Shown here: positions 42,262 to 53,604 of the stretch, piece after piece
How the letters are laid out: each line of letters starts with the position of its first letter
Numbering within the stretch: position 1 is the stretch's first letter
Assembly: GCF_026262505.1 (NCBI RefSeq)
Contig: NC_067203.1
Span: 24,533,411-24,597,410, forward strand
From: Trichomonas vaginalis G3
Lineage: Eukaryota; Parabasalia; Trichomonadida; Trichomonadidae
Reading direction: 5' to 3'
DNA length: 64,000 nucleotides
The notes under the pieces: generated by a model
The model's database searches: none
What the model saw: only the letters and a program-made list of their open reading frames with translations
Told to the model about the DNA's origin: nothing
Program-made: the position numbers and the translations under genes

Positions 42262-45200
42262 GGCATTATCTTGGCTACCTATTTAGGCTCGAAAAGCAAA
42301 AAATATCAAAAAATACAACTTGACTCCATTATGACCCTTTCATGGAGGTAGTTTTTATCCGCTAGTATTTTCCCTTTGAATCTCTTTACAATTCGAAATC
42401 AAATTCAAATCTCAGTAGAAGAAAGGAAGAATCGACTTACTACGGTTGTAATACGAATAAATACATATATTTAATTATTTTTATTTACATAATAATTGTT
42501 TGAAGCTCATATTCCATCAAATTTTTAAATAAAAACATTAAAATGTTGAAAATGTTCATATATTTTAATAGGGTTTTGGCACTTTATTGAGGAATTACTA
42601 CATACATAGTCGAACTGAACTTGACATTTTGAAATTTAAATTATTTATCAAAATTAAAATTTAACTTGAAATTTATAATTATTTAGTCATATTTTGCATA
42701 ATTCTAAGTAGATTTTGTAAAAAATCAAGAAAGAAAAAATTTAACGTGCTTTATTTTTTCTTTTTTATAATAATACATATTATTATATAATTAACATATT
42801 CATAATGTTTCACCCTTTCAAAAATATAATCCTCCTCCTCTCAAATAAACGTACATACGGGTGGCCTCTTTTTTCAAAAAATTAAAATTTGAAATTTTGG
42901 GCTCAAATATTAGAGATTTTTTCAACCTTCAACGATATATGTTGTCTATATCAGACCTCCTTTCTTTTTGATACTTAACATTGTTCCTAAATCTTAGCCG
43001 TTAAGGTTGTTCTGAAAATATTTTTTTTTCGAAAAAATTCGAAAAAAATTCTTAAAATTCAAAAATCCCTTAATTCCTGAGGATTTTGGAAAAAAGTTTT
43101 TACATGAACATGTGTATATAGTAGGGCTGTACAAGATTTAAAAAAACATTGCCGGGTTACCGTAGAGGCCTAAAAAAATCGCGCCTCGGCGGCAAGCCGC
43201 CTCGGCATTAAGAATGCGCATCTAAACTTTTATATGTCCTTCTTTCTTTTATTTTTCCCTTCCCTTCCTTTTCTTTTTCTTTTTTTCCCTCCTCTTGCTC
43301 TCATTTACTTTTTTTTCCTTTTCTCATCATTTTTCAAAATTTAAAATTTTTATCAAAAATCTTGCCTATAAAAGCAGATTATGGAACCTTTTAATGCCTC
43401 TTAATCAATATTATACAGCATAAAGCATATTAAATGAAAGTAATTACGTATAAATTTATTTTATTATCTTATTTATTAATTCTTTAGCATGTATTGTTTA
43501 ATATTAACTTTTCTGTACATTAAATATGATATCTCCAAAGTATGAATGCCTTGTAACGAAACGAAAACTTAATTTTAAGTTGAATATTTGTCACAAACAT
43601 TAGATTATTAAAATATATGTTGGATATCCCTTAGTATGAGACTTCATGACTCTTGTTGTCTAACGTGAGCTTTGGATTGCAAGCTTGCTACAGCACATAA
43701 GTATTCTGTGGTTAAAAAAACCACATGAGCTTTAAAAACTATAAAACCAAAAATAATTGTTATAATTTAAATGAAGAAGTAATTTAAAACGATTTTATTT
43801 ATGATCAAATTTTATATATTTTTTTGGATCAAATCCATTTTAATAGAATTTATATACTATTCATCTATTAGTAAACACTACCGTATATTATTTTTAAGCT
43901 ATCTTATTTTTTGAAATTTTATTCAAATCTTTGGTCGCAAGAAGAATTGCATGATAAATAAAAACATTTAATCAAAGTCAATTTTATTTTTCATATTCAA
44001 ATGGACTGAGTGTTAACATTTAACATTTTTTGCTAATTGTCGTCAAAAATTAGGCGTAAAGCAAAAATTGATATTTCATATGGTTTTATGATAGATAAGC
44101 ATTATATTCCCACTCATTATATTCGTAAATTTTGAGGTTTATCCTTCGCTTTTAAGATCATTGAATTTGATTTTTATATAAAATAGTTATATATTAGAAA
44201 ATAATATGAGTTTATATGATATTATTTTTCAGAAGATTTCATTCTATATGCCTATGAAAAGTACTCTCAAAACTAACTTTTCCTAATTATAATTAAATCT
44301 AGAATATTATATTATGCTTAGTATTATTTCATTTTTCTCATTCAATTTAGAATTTACAAATGTCAAAAAATTGAGAGCTGTCACTTTTGATGAATTTCTG
44401 TTTATTACAGCATTGTTATTAATAATGAAAAATAAAGCTTATTTCAATGAAAATTGTTCTGCAAATTTATTTCACTTTTGACCTCACTTTTTCCGTAATT
44501 CAATTTTTTACTTTTAATATTTTAGATCTTCATAATATCATTTGAAAAATTAACCATATAAAAAAATCAAGTTATCAATTCACTTTTTCCGTAATTCAAA
44601 AATCAAAAATATAAATAATATATCTTTTTATCAAATATTATTATTATATTCTATGAAAAATGAGGTCCGGAAATTTTGCGGATTCCCGTAACTCAATTTT
44701 ACGGAAAAAGTGCAGTAAACTATTCAAAATACGGAAAAATTGGTGTAAACTAATGATTTTACGGTAAAATCACGGAAAGTCCCGGAAGAATATATGTGCC
44801 TATATGAAATTATACAAAAATGAATCAAACGCATTTTAAAAGATTGTTCTTGTATTATAAATGCTATTCGCAGATTTATTAGTTGAAGAAAATTACCAAA
44901 TTTTTGCCGATTTACAAAAAATGATTTACAAAGCATATTTTTATAAGGCTTTAAAAATCTTTAAAATGTGACCGGTGACGGAAATCCATGGTAACCAACC
45001 GCGGTTCCCGTTTGGAATGCCATAGTATATAGGGTTGTTAGATTCCCGATATAGATCCGTATTTTTCCCAAGTGAGCGGGGTATCTCCAATCCCAGCCCT
45101 ATCGTCCTCCCAGTGTCAGTTTTCAATATAAAATCCAAATTTTTTTTGAAAATAAAAATTTCGAGAAATTTTTCTGATTTTTTTTCTTTGATTTCAATAA

Positions 45201-45600
45201 TTCAAAATAAATTTGGGAGTAAAAAGACACTATTTAATGAAATTCATATGAGTGAATGTGGATAAATACTCTCAAAACATACAATTTATCTATTTTTTCT
45301 TTATATTATCAACTAATTAGTGATAATTTTTTTTGAATCAGATTTATTTTCATTAAAAACATAATATATAACACAACAATGATGCACACATACGTATCTA
45401 CACATCAAAATATAAAGCTTGTTTTGGTCTGGGCATCCCAACCCAAAATTCTTTAAAAATTGAATAAAATTGAATACTTGGGGCTGGGATGCCCATCCCA
45501 AAACCGAATTGAATTTTTTGAATTAAAGAATATATTTATGTATTTATAATATACATGTGATGTCTATAAAAAATACTAAATTCTAAAAAAAATTCAATTT
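42262..45600. other. non-coding AT-rich host DNA
   Basis: About 3.3 kb with no convincing gene. Visible items: the 38-base repeat (42824-42861), a hairpin CCTCGGCGGCAAGCCGCCTCGG near 43173-43198, repeated ACGGAAAAAGTG-like words (44.64-44.79 kb), and inverted GGGCATCCCA / TGGGATGCCC (45430-45500). Short open frames here are low-complexity. Confidence 0.6.
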
Positions 45601-45775
45601 ATTCAAAACGTATACTAAGTGATCACTTCATTAGTAGGATCAGCAATCCTACTAAATGGTGAGAACGCCACTAACTAAAAAAGGAGTCCTTGGAGCTCTT
45701 GATCTCTTGTCAGTAGAGTTCATAATGAGGCATGGCATCTACTGATTAGAGATCAGAGCAATCCTACCTTACCTT

Positions 45776-46369
45776 CAGGAGCTACAAAGCTCCTAATCGT
45801 TACGAGAGGGAGTCTTGGAGCTCCTGAAGCTCATCAGCAGAGGCTATTTACCATTTGGGCCTCTTCTGATGAAAGATGCGAAACACGTCTACGAACCAGG
45901 AGCTTCAAAGCTTCTAATCCTTACTAAAGGGAGCTTTGGAGCTCCTGAGTCTCCATCAACAGAGTCCCAGATGGTAAATGTCCTTTGCTGATGAAAGATG
46001 CGAAACACATCTACGAACCAGGAGCTCCAAAGCTCCTAATCCTTACGAAAGGGAGCTTTGGAGCTCCTGAAACTCCTTTTACTATAAAATAGGACAGTTT
46101 TCTTCTGAGGTTCTCATCAAATCTAAGACTTCAGAAGAAAGCTGTCCTATCAATGTATACTTACACTCTCATGGACTACAAGTGTACAATTTTAAAGCAG
46201 AGATTATCCGAGGCCTCTCATCAAATGAGGGACCTCGGATAATCTCTACCTTAAGTAGTCAAATAACTTTTCTCACTATTTAGGAACAAAAGAACAAGAG
46301 TTGGAGTACTTTAAGGCAAGATTCTTCCGAAATCTCTCATCGAATGAGAGACTTCGGAAGGACCTTGCC
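45776..46369. repeat. array of six or more hairpins in two classes
   Basis: Class 1: three 49-base hairpins at 45777-45825, 45898-45946 and 46020-46068 (arms of 17 such as AGGAGCTCCAAAGCTCC, 15-base loop TAATCCTTACGAAAG) in a 122-base tandem unit that also contains a second hairpin (TCATCAGCAGAGGC / GCCTCTTCTGATGA, 45831-45872). Class 2: 46091-46147 (arms AGGACAGTTTTCTTCTGA), 46200-46246 (GAGATTATCCGAGG) and 46315-46369 (GGCAAGATTCTTCCGAA), whose arms have different sequences but all pair, around a shared CTCATCRAAT loop. No open frame spans it. Confidence 0.9.
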
Positions 46370-46731
46370 AAATCCTTGAACGCCAATATCCTTGGAACTG
46401 AGCTAGAACCAGGGAGAAGTAGCATACTATAGAGCACGATGGTAATCTCGGAAATACTTATATCGCCCCAAGCACAATATTTAAGAAGTCTAACTCATAT
46501 ATACAAGAAGTCAGGCTGAATAGATATTGTGCATATGGTTTGCAGAACTCTCATGATATTTAAAATTCATGTTATCCCAAAAAAGGTGACACTTTGGGTG
46601 TATCGTCCATCCCAGGGATGCAAAAATCACATCACCTTGGATCTATAATTCCCGACGATAGGTGTCTTGGAAGATTTGCCTGGTGTCATCGTAGTGTCTT
46701 TAAATCAAAAATTTTATTTTGGAGTTAGTTT

Positions 46732-47997
46732 TACCCAGATTTTCCTTACTTTTACCACTCCCCATGTAATTTCTGGGGAAAACGATAATTCATTTTTTTT
46801 ATGGATGAATAGATCGTTTTCCTAGAAAGGACCTCATATCTCTGGCTAAAAAGAGTGTCAGATCCTAAAATGATTATTGATCTAGTGTACAATCCAATAA
46901 AAAGCCTATTTTTTTGGCTTTTTTTGGTGCTCATTTTTTCGAAGATCTACATGAATATGGGGAAACCATCGGATTTTTTTGGTTAACCCACATCTTCATG
47001 TAGTCTGGACTATCTTTCCTCGAAGGACCTCTTTACGGGTGTAAAAACTCATAAAGTTCTCAAAAGATTCTCTCGATCTCCATGCTGAAAGAATTTACAA
47101 TAAAAAGAGATCTACGCATCAAACTACAGCCATAAATGAACTGAACCCTAAAGCTCAGCTCTTAGTTTATCAAAAACGTCGAAATCCTTCTCATTGCAAT
47201 CAAATTTTCTCAATAACTCATAAGAAAAAATCGAATTTTGATTAAGCCGATGTTATAGGTATCACAAATACTACAAACTTTGAGCAATATCGAAATTGCC
47301 AGCAAAAGTTTGAAATTGCATTGCTCATATTTGTTTTGTAAACTAAAAATCTGCTTATATTATTCATTAATTTTTTATATATTATTCATATACTTTAATA
47401 AAAACAATACTATTTCACCTTAAAAATGAATTTCATAAGTCAATATTATTTTTGTGAAAATGTATCAATTTTCGATTAAAAACAACATGAGAATAAAATT
47501 TACGCAAAATTATTTTAAAAAATGGTTTTAAAAATTTCCAATTGATTAAGAATAAGATTGCAAGAAGTTTTGAAGTTTAATTTTAAGAAAAAAAATTCGG
47601 ATATTATTCATGGATCTAAGTAATCTGATATTTGAGTATCGGCACTATGCATAAAACATATATTTATATTTTTTGCAGTTTTATGATTTTTAAATATATT
47701 CAAATTTGGCAATCCAATAGATTTTTAAAAATAGGTAAATAAAAATAGATTACATATGCAGCAGATTTAGACATGAAACAAATCTTATAGTGACCCAAAA
47801 AAAAATTCATGATCCAAAAAAGAAAAAAATTAGCTAAATGAGAATCAAACCTTGGCATAATGAATCATTATGTCGGATGTTTCCACTACACCGGCAGTTC
47901 GAAAAATACCCTTGGTGGTTCTATTTAATAGCTACTCCCAACGATAGGCGGTGTCCCCAGCTTTAGAGAGGTGGTAAAAGTAAGGCAAATCTGGGTA
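46732..47997. mobile_element. 1.27-kb MITE-like segment with 28-bp inverted ends
   Basis: Left end TACCCAGATTTTCCTTACTT (46732 on) and right end GTAAAAGTAAGGCAAATCTG GGTA (to 47997) are inverted copies with about one mismatch in the first 26 bases. The interior has no long gene. Non-autonomous DNA transposon is the likely explanation; target duplication was not identified. Confidence 0.45.
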
Positions 47998-48110
47998 TTG
48001 ATTTTTCAATAAAAAACATTTCTAAAACAAGAAAATAAAACGATAAAATATTTATATTTTATATAAGGATCTTATATATTTAAAATAAATATCATTTTAT
48101 TTTTTTCATT

Positions 48111-48175
48111 GGTGTCTGTCAAACCATAATACACTATTCAAAAATTCAATGTGTATTGCGGTTTCAAAAGACACC
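48111..48175. repeat. 65-bp imperfect palindrome
   Basis: GGTGTCTGTCAAACCATAAT ... ATGTGTATTGCGGTTTC...AGACACC pairs along nearly its full length around CACTATTCAAAAATTCAATG. A perfect 18-base palindrome with the same GACACC ends (AAGACACCATGGTGTCTT) lies at 48961-48978. Probably remains of a small TIR element family. Confidence 0.6.
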
Positions 48176-49160
48176 TTCAAATTGAACGATAGCACAGACA
48201 CTATTTAATTTTACCCATTGTATTTAGTTTTTACCCTTTTTATTTTTAAGAATTAATGACTGAAACAGCCGTTTTTGCTATGACCTCAATCACTTTTATT
48301 TATTATTTTAAATATTATTTAATTTTATTATTTGAATAGGCCAACTTATATTTGAGAAGCTCAATTTGAGACCACTTAATACATTGAAATATCATAAATA
48401 TTGAAATATTAAAAAGTGTATTTCAAAATATTGAAATTATAAAAATTTATAATACTGAAATTGAGACAAATTAATAAATTCAATGTTTTTTTTTGAAATA
48501 ACTCTCAAATATTATTTTTTCGTTTATTTAATGATGAATAAATATGATTGCTTTAGTCAATCATAAAAACTAATTTAAGTTTAAAATAATGAAAGGATAA
48601 TTTGATCGTTTTTTAAAATACAATTATTTTGATGATTTGCAAGAATCTTTGAAAAGAATATAATATAGGTTCTATTTTGTAAAATTTATCCAAATCATGT
48701 ATTACATAAATTACGATTAAAACGATGAAAGAAACCAAAAAGTGTGTTTTGTGTTTTGTTGTTGCGTGTTGGATGCGGGATCCTGTTATTTCCGAAATCG
48801 ACAAAAAAATTTGGAAATTTAATTCCGAAATCGAAATTATATTAATGTTTTTAATATTCTTATATCAAAAGGATTAAAGTTCATTAAGAGAAAAACAATT
48901 CTTCTTCTTCAATCTATTGGCGCATTTATTTCTACACGCCAATAAGGAAGGGAAAATTATAAGACACCATGGTGTCTTCAAAACGCTAATTTTTGATGTT
49001 TTTAACAACCCTATGTGTATATTATATGAAGTATATTGATAAGGTAAAAATCAAATTTTATTGCATATTCATCGAGAAAATAAACTAACGAATCCCTCAA
49101 AATTGAGAGGGTAATCCTCCTCCTCTCAAATAAACGTACATATGGGTGCACCCTTAAGAA

Positions 49161-49219
49161 GCTAAATTCTGAAGTTTACATGATCCTCTCGTGTGCACCC
49201 TTAAAAAAATGCAAAAAAA
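49161..49219 (-). repeat. 58-bp terminal-type inverted repeat, right
   Basis: Reverse complement of 42190-42247. Just left of it GGGTGCACCC (49144-49153) is a perfect palindrome containing the same GGTGCAC core, so this end may be a nested or composite terminus. Confidence 0.85.
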
Positions 49220-49259
49220 ATTGAATACTTTACTGGCTGGGCAAATTTGTCGCCGCCCC

Positions 49260-49349
49260 AAAATGATATTTTCTTTAAGTTTTTAATTCAACGTTAGGAT
49301 CATTCGAATCAATCTTTTTTTTAAAAAAATGATATTTTCCTTGACGAAT
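49260..49349 (+). repeat. about 90-bp direct repeat, copy 2
   Basis: Matches 41681-41772 in the same orientation, differing mainly in A/T run lengths. Lies about 120 bases before the second host ankyrin gene. Confidence 0.9.
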
Positions 49350-49817
49350 ATTTTCTTGATTTTTTTTTCATTTTCAAAACTTTTTTGGAATTTTTTCCCT
49401 GTCAAAACTTCAAATTTTAATTGAAATAAACCTTTAATACAACTTTTATCTAAAAAGTATTTTTGATATTTTGACAATAAATAATGATGGTAAATTTTTA
49501 AAAGTGACAAATTTCAAAATTTTTCTGAGTGATATTAAATTTGTTGTTAATTCTCATTATTGCAGAAATTCATCTTTAGTTAAATATGGAAGTGATTTTT
49601 GTTTCGTTATCAATGGTCATCGATTTTATACAACACAATCACACGCAGTTGTTGTAAGTGAAACAGTTCGAAACATGTTGATTACAGACAATAGTACACA
49701 AGAGATTAATATTGATATTGATACTGATATTAATAATAAAGAATCATTTAATAAAGCATTAAACATTTTTTGTAAGTTTGTTCAAGAAGGATATGTTTCA
49801 GAAAACATCCACAATGT

Positions 49818-50985
49818 GGATGCGTTAAACACGCCATTTGACCGGGCGTACATTTTTTTTTGTTCGCCCAAAAATTTCGCCATTTGAGAAATTCAAAAAT
49901 TAAAAATAAAATTTTAATCTTGATTTTTTTATTTTCGTGATTTTTTTGAAACTTACATAAGCGATGAAATACTTTTTTTATGTAATCGTTTATTATATAT
50001 AAATATATCTTAATAAATTTAATTCCTTAAGGTAGAGCGTGTTCAAATTTAAAATCTCATACAATATTTTCTTAATGGCGTATTTTTCTGAGGTCGCCCA
50101 AATAAAGGCGAATTCAAAATTGAGAACTCCAAGGCGTATGGCGAGTATTCAAAAAGTACGCCACTTACAAAATATTGAATGTGGATTATCAATTTTTTGG
50201 CGTGTTCAATTTCAAATTTTGATATTTATGTTTATTTTATTCAGTATAATGCTAAGAATTAAAATATAAAATTCATAGAATTTTTTCTTTGAAAATATTT
50301 TACATTTTTATTAGAGCACTCCTAGACTAGTCATCAGGTTATCCTCAGATCATCCTCAGACTACTCCTTATCAGATTACTCATCATCCTCAGACTACTCC
50401 TTAGACCCCTCCTCATCAGACTACTCCTCAAACTACTCCTCAAACTCCTCAGACTACTCCTCAAACTACTCCTCAAACTCCTCAGACTACTCCTCAAACT
50501 ACTCCTCAAACTCCTCAGACTACTCCTCAAACTACTCCTCAAACTCCTCCTCAGATTATCCTCAAACTCCTCAGACTACTCCTCGGTCTAATCCTCAGAC
50601 TCCTCCTCAGATTATCCTCAAACTCCTCAAACTACTCCTCGGTCTAATCCTCAGACTCCTCCTCAGATTATCCTCAGATTATCACTTTACATATATATAT
50701 CGATAACTAAATAATTACTTATTATACTTTCTTTATTTTTTTAATTTTAAAATAATATTAATATATCTTTCTACGTTTAATGATGAAAAGAGAAAGAGGA
50801 GTAAAAAGAGGAAAGAGAAAAGAAAGAGAGAGAAAAAAAAAGAGAAAGAAAGAAAAAAGGACGGCGATAATTTTGTATTGTTTTGTTATTCGGCCGAATG
50901 GCGGGTACGAAGTAGCCGCCATTCGGCCCCAAAAATGGCGTATTATTCTATTTTTAAACGGTCATGGCGTAAAACCGTCGCATCC
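49818..50985. mobile_element. 1.17-kb non-autonomous TIR element inside host gene
   Basis: Ends GGATGCGTTAAACACGCCAT...GACCG (left) and the reverse of CGGTCATGGCGTAAAACCGTCGCATCC (right) are related inverted repeats sharing GGATGCG, ACGCCAT and GACCG. Subterminal regions hold many GGCGTA / TACGCC words. No transposase is encoded. It splits the host gene exactly where protein similarity breaks off. The size of target duplication is unclear from sequence. Confidence 0.6.
50345..50690. repeat. CTCCTCAAACTCCTCAGACTA minisatellite
   Basis: Repeats of CTCCTCAAACTACTCCTCAA / ACTCCTCAGACTA (33-base higher unit at 50.42-50.55 kb) and a looser CTCCTCAGATTATCCTCAAA unit after it, all inside the TIR insertion. 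The reverse-strand frame RSSLRSSLRSL is a by-product. Confidence 0.9.
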
Positions 50986-52325
50986 CTAATCCACATCGAA
51001 ACAAGTGAAATTATTTATGATATGGGTGTTCTTCTCAAGAATGAAGATTTTATTTCACAATACAAATTCATTATTTCATCAACAATTATCAGTGAATCAA
51101 ACATCGAATCATTCATCCGATACAGTCTTAAAACACGTGATTTCGATAAAACATGTTCATTCATCGCATCTCATATCTCTTTTCTTGGACCTTCAAAACT
51201 TTGTCTTCTTTTTGAATCTGTTTATCATTCTATTGCATCATCATATTTTAACGAAAACATCGATAATATTTTTGTTGATTTTATTTCAAGTATTTTGAGT
51301 AATAGACATGTTTTTGTCTACAATGAAGATGATATCTGTGATTTTGTTATTTCATTCATCAAAACATTTTCACCTTTATTATCATTTTCAGAAACATCAA
51401 AATTCGACAAACTGATTGAATTCATCAGATTCGAATTCTGCACAAACGAAACAATTTATCGTTTCATCAAATTTTATTCTTCATTTATCAACTGTTTTGA
51501 TCAAGAAATCAAAACAGGAAATAAATCATATGAAAATATTCAAAACGAAAATGAAATCTTCACTCATTTATTTGAAACATTAATGTTATCATCAAATAAT
51601 AATTATACATTTGATAAAATTTCAACAACAGATGAAAACATAAATTCACTTGAAAAATATTGGAAATCAAATGATTTCCAAAATCTTTATCTAACATTTT
51701 TAAAATGCAGTCGAGAATGAGATCTTTATTCAATCAAATTTGCTGTTGATAATGAATATATGATGACACTACCTAAATTTGATTTGCCAATAATTCATAA
51801 TAGCATAATATTTAATAATTTATCTCTTGTTCAGGATCTTATTTCATGTGGTATTGACCCTAATATGAGAAATAATTATCGAGACACACCACTCCATTAT
51901 GCTTGTTATTATAATTCAATCGATGTTGTCAAATTCCTTTTAACATTAGATGGAATTGATATTAATGCACAAAATAAGGTAGAAAATACTCCTCTTCATG
52001 AAGCATGCAGAAAAAATAATCAAGAAATTATTAAAATTCTCTTAGGATTTAGAACTATCAATATCAGCATAAGGAATAATCAAAGTGTTACTCCTAGTGA
52101 CATGGCTAGAGATCTTGAAGGACCTTGTCATATTATTTCTTTTAAGCCAATAAAAAGTTTATATGATTAAATTTAAATTATTTTTTGCTAAATTCTGAAA
52201 ATTAGAATACATATAGCTTTATTTATACTCAAATATCAAATTGTTACTTTGGTTCATTTCACCATATTATTTTGTGTTTTTCCCCCTTGTGTCACTTTTA
52301 GTATCTTAAGATCCTCCAAGATTTA

Positions 52326-52447
52326 AGGCTGCACTCACGCCCATCTGACTTTAATTCAAATTTTTGACAACTGGCGTGAAGCGCCATTGAAAATTAACCT
52401 TAAACATCTGAATTGAAGGTCCTGTCATAGGGGCGTAAGTGCACCCT
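52326..52447. mobile_element. 122-bp MITE-like element
   Basis: Ends AGGCTGCACTCACGCCCAT and, reversed, AGGGTGCACTTACGCCCCTAT form imperfect inverted repeats of about 20 bases; subterminal CTGACTTTAATTCAA / TTCAATTCAGATG continue the pairing, and the centre holds TGGCGTGAAGCGCCA. The GGGTGCAC start is shared with the 58-bp repeats at 42.2 and 49.2 kb. Confidence 0.5.
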
Positions 52448-52654
52448 GAAGCATGGAAAAAATTTAGCAGCCCTAAATAAAATATGCGATTGATAATGTG
52501 TATTATAAAATAGCCACTCTATTTGAATAATTAATCAAGATCTTTAAATCATTTACAATCTCGATTAATATACATCATTTCTTAAGAAATAATATGTATA
52601 ATATAAGCCTGTTATAATTTGATTTTACTTGATAGAAGAGGAAATCCAATATAA

Positions 52655-52706
52655 TAGTAGTAGGATAGGATGGGTTGTGTGACTTTTTTTGTAAACGTAA
52701 GAATTC
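52655..52706 (+). repeat. left terminal inverted repeat of element D
   Basis: TAGTAGTAGGATAGGATGGG, TTGTGTGACTTTTTTTGTAA, ACGTAAGAATTC. Inverted match to 39903-39954. Three more short ACGTAAGAATAAA / CTTACGG words lie just inside (52.77-52.80 kb). From here to 52.9 kb there is no gene. Confidence 0.7.
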
Positions 52707-52908
52707 ATACAATATCGAGCGATTTTGTATCATTTTTTTTAACATATTAATTAAAAAATATATGATTCTTACGGTTTTATTCTTACGTTTTTGAATAAAT
52801 CAAGATTTAAAAAATTTTCAAAATTGTAAGACATTTACACTCAGCCCATACATAATGAAATAAACACATTAAAAGAATTTGATGAGTTCAACATAGAACT
52901 TTAAGAAA

Positions 52909-53277
52909 CTAATGATTATTTGAATTTATGAAATCAATTATTTGATTCATTCTTTCTTCAATCTCTTCTATTCTTTTTGTTAAATCATCAATTTTCATTA
53001 ATGAGGTGATTCTTGATTGAGGAATAGATTTCAAACTAATCACCCCTTTTATTTTTGAAATTTTGAATCCATCAACTTTAAACATTTTATTCAATTTACA
53101 CGTTGTCAATTCTTCAAATAATTTTTTATTATTAGCATAATAGTCATTAAATTCTTCAACAGATGAAAAAATTTTTATTTCAGTAATTGGTTTAACAACG
53201 TTTATTTTTTGTTGAACATTTTCACTTTCATTTATTTCTTCCTCCTCTGTTTCATTTATTTTTAAAATCGGTTTCAT
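52909..53277 (-). CDS. unknown acidic/coiled-coil Maverick protein (element D copy)
   Basis: 122 residues, nearly identical to the gene at 19880-20260: MKPILKINETEEEEINESEN, KMFKVDGFKISKIKGVI and a C-terminal coiled coil (RIEEIEERMNQIIDFI). It is the first gene inside the left terminal repeat and reads toward it. It shares a 66-base spacer with the divergent pVI-like gene. Function unknown. Confidence 0.6.
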   Translation of the reverse strand: MKPILKINETEEEEINESENVQQKINVVKPITEIKIFSSVEEFNDYYANNKKLFEELTTCKLNKMFKVDGFKISKIKGVISLKSIPQSRITSLMKIDDLTKRIEEIEERMNQIIDFINSNNH

Positions 53278-53343
53278 TTATCATTAAATAAAAATTAGAA
53301 TATAAGTGATGAAATATATTTTTTAATTAATATTAAATCAGAA

Positions 53344-53580
53344 ATGGCTGCAGGATTCTTTAAAAAATTATGGGATGGAATTAAGAAAGCTGCGGGTTGG
53401 GTTCATAAAAAGATTATTAAACCCGTTGCAAACTTTTTGGCACCAGTAGCGAAAACGGCAGGAACTATCATAGGTGGAGTATTAGGTACTAAAGCAGGTA
53501 ATCCGGCGATGGGAGCACAAGCAGGTAACGCAATTGGTGGAATAGCTGAAGGAATACTTAATAAAATAGGAGGTAGATAG
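53344..53580 (+). CDS. pVI-like amphipathic membrane-active peptide
   Basis: 78 residues: MAAGFFKKLWDGIKKAAGWV, HKKIIKPVANFLAPVAKTAG, TIIGGVLGTKAGNPAMGAQA and GNAIGGIAEGILNKIGGR. The first helix puts Phe/Leu/Ile/Trp on one face and Lys on the other. The rest is small-residue rich with a second amphipathic end. This resembles adenovirus pVI and other lytic virion peptides. Likely packed inside the capsid and released on entry to open membranes; this is inference from pattern and capsid neighbourhood. Looks whole. Start follows TATATTTTTTAATTAATATT. Confidence 0.6.
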   Translation: MAAGFFKKLWDGIKKAAGWVHKKIIKPVANFLAPVAKTAGTIIGGVLGTKAGNPAMGAQAGNAIGGIAEGILNKIGGR

Positions 53581-53604
53581 TGGAAAAATAAATAAATATT
53601 ATTT

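Larger units (their letters stand above)
49471..52170 (+). pseudogene. host BTB-like/ankyrin gene split by a TIR insertion
   Basis: Three coding parts in order. First, 49471-49817: GSDFCFVINGHRFYTTQSHA and SETVRNMLITDNS, like the BTB-type N-terminus of trichomonad ankyrin proteins; no ATG is in frame near the start. Second, from about 50986: IHIETSEIIYDMGVLLKNED through KYWKSNDFQNLYLTFLKCSR, a BACK-like helical region. Third, after an in-frame TGA at 51718-51720, DLYSIKFAVDNEYMMTLPKF and ankyrin repeats (VQDLISCGIDPNMRNNYRDT, VVKFLLTLDGIDINAQNKVE). The TGA is likely a changed TGG. The insertion at 49818-50985 is the main damage. Host gene, dead by at least two lesions. Confidence 0.75.

Noticed and set aside
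44724-45501. Small frames of 60-76 codons in host non-coding DNA
   Set aside because: AT-rich or repeat-derived, no domain, no conserved neighbour, and expected by chance over this length.
41681-49349. 90-bp direct repeats as a target-site duplication
   Set aside because: Far longer than duplications made by known TIR transposons; independent repeat copies or a segmental event are likelier.
50345-50542. Reverse frame RSSLRSSLRSL
   Set aside because: By-product of the CTCCTCAAACTACTC minisatellite inside the TIR insertion.
50780-50989. Lys/Arg-rich forward frame (KRGKRKERERKKKRKKEK)
   Set aside because: Purine-rich simple sequence inside the insertion; no promoter and no similarity recognised.
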